Assembly (NCBI RefSeq): GCF_002979915.1
Contig: NZ_PCQA01000003.1
Coordinates: 310,001 to 374,000, forward strand
DNA: 64,000 nt
Source: Arthrobacter sp. MYb213
Lineage (GTDB): Bacteria; Actinomycetota; Actinomycetes; Actinomycetales; Micrococcaceae
Direction of reading: 5' to 3'
The notes under the pieces were generated by a model, which made no database searches, had not been told where the DNA came from, and saw nothing but the letters and a program-made list of their open reading frames with translations. The position numbers were made by a program, and so were the translations under genes. Shown in pieces: positions 62,842 to 64,000 of this stretch. Positions within the stretch are counted from its first letter, which is position 1. The number at the start of each line of letters is the position of its first letter.

Positions 62842-63489
62842 TTATGCCACCTCCAAACATGTCTTCAAGCGCTGTAACGCGCTGCGGATTCTGGACTTCA
62901 CCGTGGCTAAGGGCATCTGGCGACGTTCGGCCACTTGCGCGTACGTGCTGCCGCCATAGTAGGTGTCGATGACCGTTTGTTTTTCTTTATCGGTCAAGGT
63001 GCCTAGACAGTTGCGGACCTGTTCCGAATCGACTTGGGCCATGAGCTCGTCATCGATTTGTGCAACCTCCCGGTCAACGGTGAAATTGCGGTCCTCGCGT
63101 TGGGTCCGCGCTTCCTCCGAACGAATCCGGTCAATGGCCCGTCGGCGAGCTATCGTTGACGCCCACGCGTAGATGGACCCGGTACTAGCCGAATAACTGT
63201 TCGCGTTGTTCCAAATTTCTAGCATCACCTCTTGAGTGACTTCCGAGGCCTGTGAGGGATTACGGATCAGTCGCACCGATATTCCATAAACAATGGGAGA
63301 CAGTTCCGTGTAGAGCGAATCAAATGCCTGATGATCGCCCTGGGCGACGCGTTGGCATAGGCCGCTGAAGTATTCGGTGGTGCCCGAGCCAACCTCTGCT
63401 CGTGTTCCGGTCCCGCTCGGTGCTCTGTCCATGAATTCGAGAATATCACCGGAGCCGGTGTTCGAATGTTCCGTGTCAGCTCTGTTCAT
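62842..63489 (-). CDS. sigK: ECF RNA polymerase sigma factor SigK-like
   Basis: A 215-residue ECF sigma factor: region 2 (AFDSLYTELSPIVYGISVRL, YAWASTIARRRAIDRIRSEE) and region 4 (LTDKEKQTVIDTYYGGSTYA, QMPLATVKSRIRSALQRLK). AAGGAG precedes the ATG. It is followed immediately by rskA, and a fasciclin-domain gene is next upstream. In mycobacteria SigK-RskA controls the fasciclin antigens MPT70 and MPT83, so this linkage supports the naming and suggests that the fasciclin gene is a target. Confidence 0.93.
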   Translation of the reverse strand: MNRADTEHSNTGSGDILEFMDRAPSGTGTRAEVGSGTTEYFSGLCQRVAQGDHQAFDSLYTELSPIVYGISVRLIRNPSQASEVTQEVMLEIWNNANSYSASTGSIYAWASTIARRRAIDRIRSEEARTQREDRNFTVDREVAQIDDELMAQVDSEQVRNCLGTLTDKEKQTVIDTYYGGSTYAQVAERRQMPLATVKSRIRSALQRLKTCLEVA

Positions 63490-63559
63490 ATCTCCTTTTC
63501 CACACTGCAGCGGAAGATTCCATAACCCCTAGCGATAAGTAGTGGGGGTTAACCGCGCG

Positions 63560-63606
63560 ATGGCCGGTACCTGGAGCTTGATGATCAAGCACCAAGTACC
63601 GGCCAT
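63560..63606 (-). terminator. Long hairpin between fasciclin and sigK genes
   Basis: ATGGCCGGTAC (63560-63570) pairs with GTACCGGCCAT (63596-63606), and the inner GCTTGAT/ATCAAGC continues the stem. It lies 35 bases past the fasciclin stop; no T-run is evident, so it may be a terminator or a processing site. Confidence 0.65.
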
Positions 63607-63641
63607 AAGGCGGTGAAAGTCTTCCTAGCAGTGGACTGCGA

Positions 63642-64000
63642 CTACTTCTTTGCTGGTGGCATCAACACTTCGTCCAACAGGTAAACAGTTGCGTTGGCGG
63701 TCTGCACGCCACCACAGATCACCGAAGCGCCGTTGACCTTCAGGTCATCTCCGCTGCCGGTAACCTCAAGGTCTTGGCCCGCAACGGTGGTGTAGTCACC
63801 CGAAAGGTCTGCAGGTGCAATCTGGCCGGGAACCACGTGGTAAGTCAAGATGCCGCTGAGCGTATCTGCGTCCTTGACCACTGCGTTGAGATCCTTTTCA
63901 GGGATGGCTGCGAAAGCCTCGTCAACCGGGGCGAAGACCGTGAACTCGTCACCATTGAGGGTGTCCACGAGGTCCACCTTCGGGTTCAGCTTTCCGGATA
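63642..64000 (-). CDS. Fasciclin-domain protein (5' truncated by the window edge)
   Basis: The C-terminal 118 residues or so of a fasciclin (FAS1) domain; the frame is open to the window edge, so the start and any signal peptide lie outside. FAS1 signatures are VDTLNGDEFTVFAPVDEAFAAI, LTYHVVPGQ and the C-terminal NATVYLLDEVLMP. A Cys in VICGGVQ is also present. It resembles the mycobacterial secreted antigens MPB70/MPT83 and is adjacent to sigK-rskA, as in mycobacteria. It is probably secreted or lipid-anchored. Confidence 0.93.
   Translation of the reverse strand, partial: SGKLNPKVDLVDTLNGDEFTVFAPVDEAFAAIPEKDLNAVVKDADTLSGILTYHVVPGQIAPADLSGDYTTVAGQDLEVTGSGDDLKVNGASVICGGVQTANATVYLLDEVLMPPAKK

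Overview
The window looks like chromosomal DNA of a free-living actinobacterium of the Arthrobacter/Glutamicibacter type (Micrococcales). The evidence is a dimethylglycine oxidase collinear with the Arthrobacter globiformis enzyme, a sigK-rskA-fasciclin block, an MhuD-type heme monooxygenase, an LAxTG-like sorting signal, and moderate-to-high G+C with frequent GTG/TTG starts. I see no rRNA, tRNA, CRISPR array or insertion sequence. All family assignments come from reading motifs, not from database searches.

Layout. (1) 1-510: C-terminal end of a Pro/Thr/Glu-repeat cell-wall protein. (2) 0.96-30.4 kb: a large catabolic region. It holds a Baeyer-Villiger monooxygenase of the 4-hydroxyacetophenone monooxygenase type, two alpha/beta hydrolases, four SDRs, a CYP199-like P450 with a phthalate-dioxygenase-reductase-type partner, an NMT1/SsuABC-like importer split over two divergent operons, an ADP-forming acyl-CoA synthetase, a three-part acyl-CoA carboxylase, an APH-type kinase with an ACAD11-like dehydrogenase, thiolase, MaoC hydratase, enoyl-CoA hydratase, and LysR and large LuxR regulators. 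Together these look like a pathway that imports a ring-bearing acid or ketone, oxidises it, inserts oxygen, hydrolyses the ester or lactone and sends the CoA ester into beta-oxidation. (3) 30.8-33.5 kb: an MFS carrier with a glutaryl-CoA-dehydrogenase-like enzyme. (4) 33.7-39.8 kb: a compact tripartite tricarboxylate transporter made of only two proteins, a TctA-TctB fusion and a PrpF isomerase-TM-TctC fusion, with a UspA protein and a divergent LysR. The PrpF-TctC fusion is the most unusual object here.

(5) 39.8-45.3 kb: small genes (DUF488, TUDOR-like), a cyclodeaminase-like cyclohydrolase overlapping a FolD that lacks the expected catalytic Lys, a TetR/DUF308 pair, and a quinone-reductase-like MDR gene next to an HxlR gene broken by an amber codon. 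(6) 45.4-57.4 kb: glycine betaine catabolism: gbcA-gbcB-dimethylglycine oxidase operon, LysR, glutathione-independent formaldehyde dehydrogenase, BCCT transporter, GntR regulator and PurU. Betaine is imported by BCCT and demethylated by GbcAB (formaldehyde to FdhA). Dimethylglycine is then oxidised to sarcosine with capture of the C1 unit on tetrahydrofolate, which FolD/cyclohydrolase/PurU can release as formate. A CTGATATATCAG-like motif lies upstream of the cyclohydrolase-folD, fdhA, gntR and purU units and is a candidate GntR regulon signal. Sarcosine oxidase and serine hydroxymethyltransferase are not in the window. (7) 57.5-64 kb: ordinary chromosomal genes: ArfB, a membrane protein, heme-degrading monooxygenase, a membrane molybdopterin oxidoreductase, photolyase, RskA, SigK and a truncated fasciclin protein.
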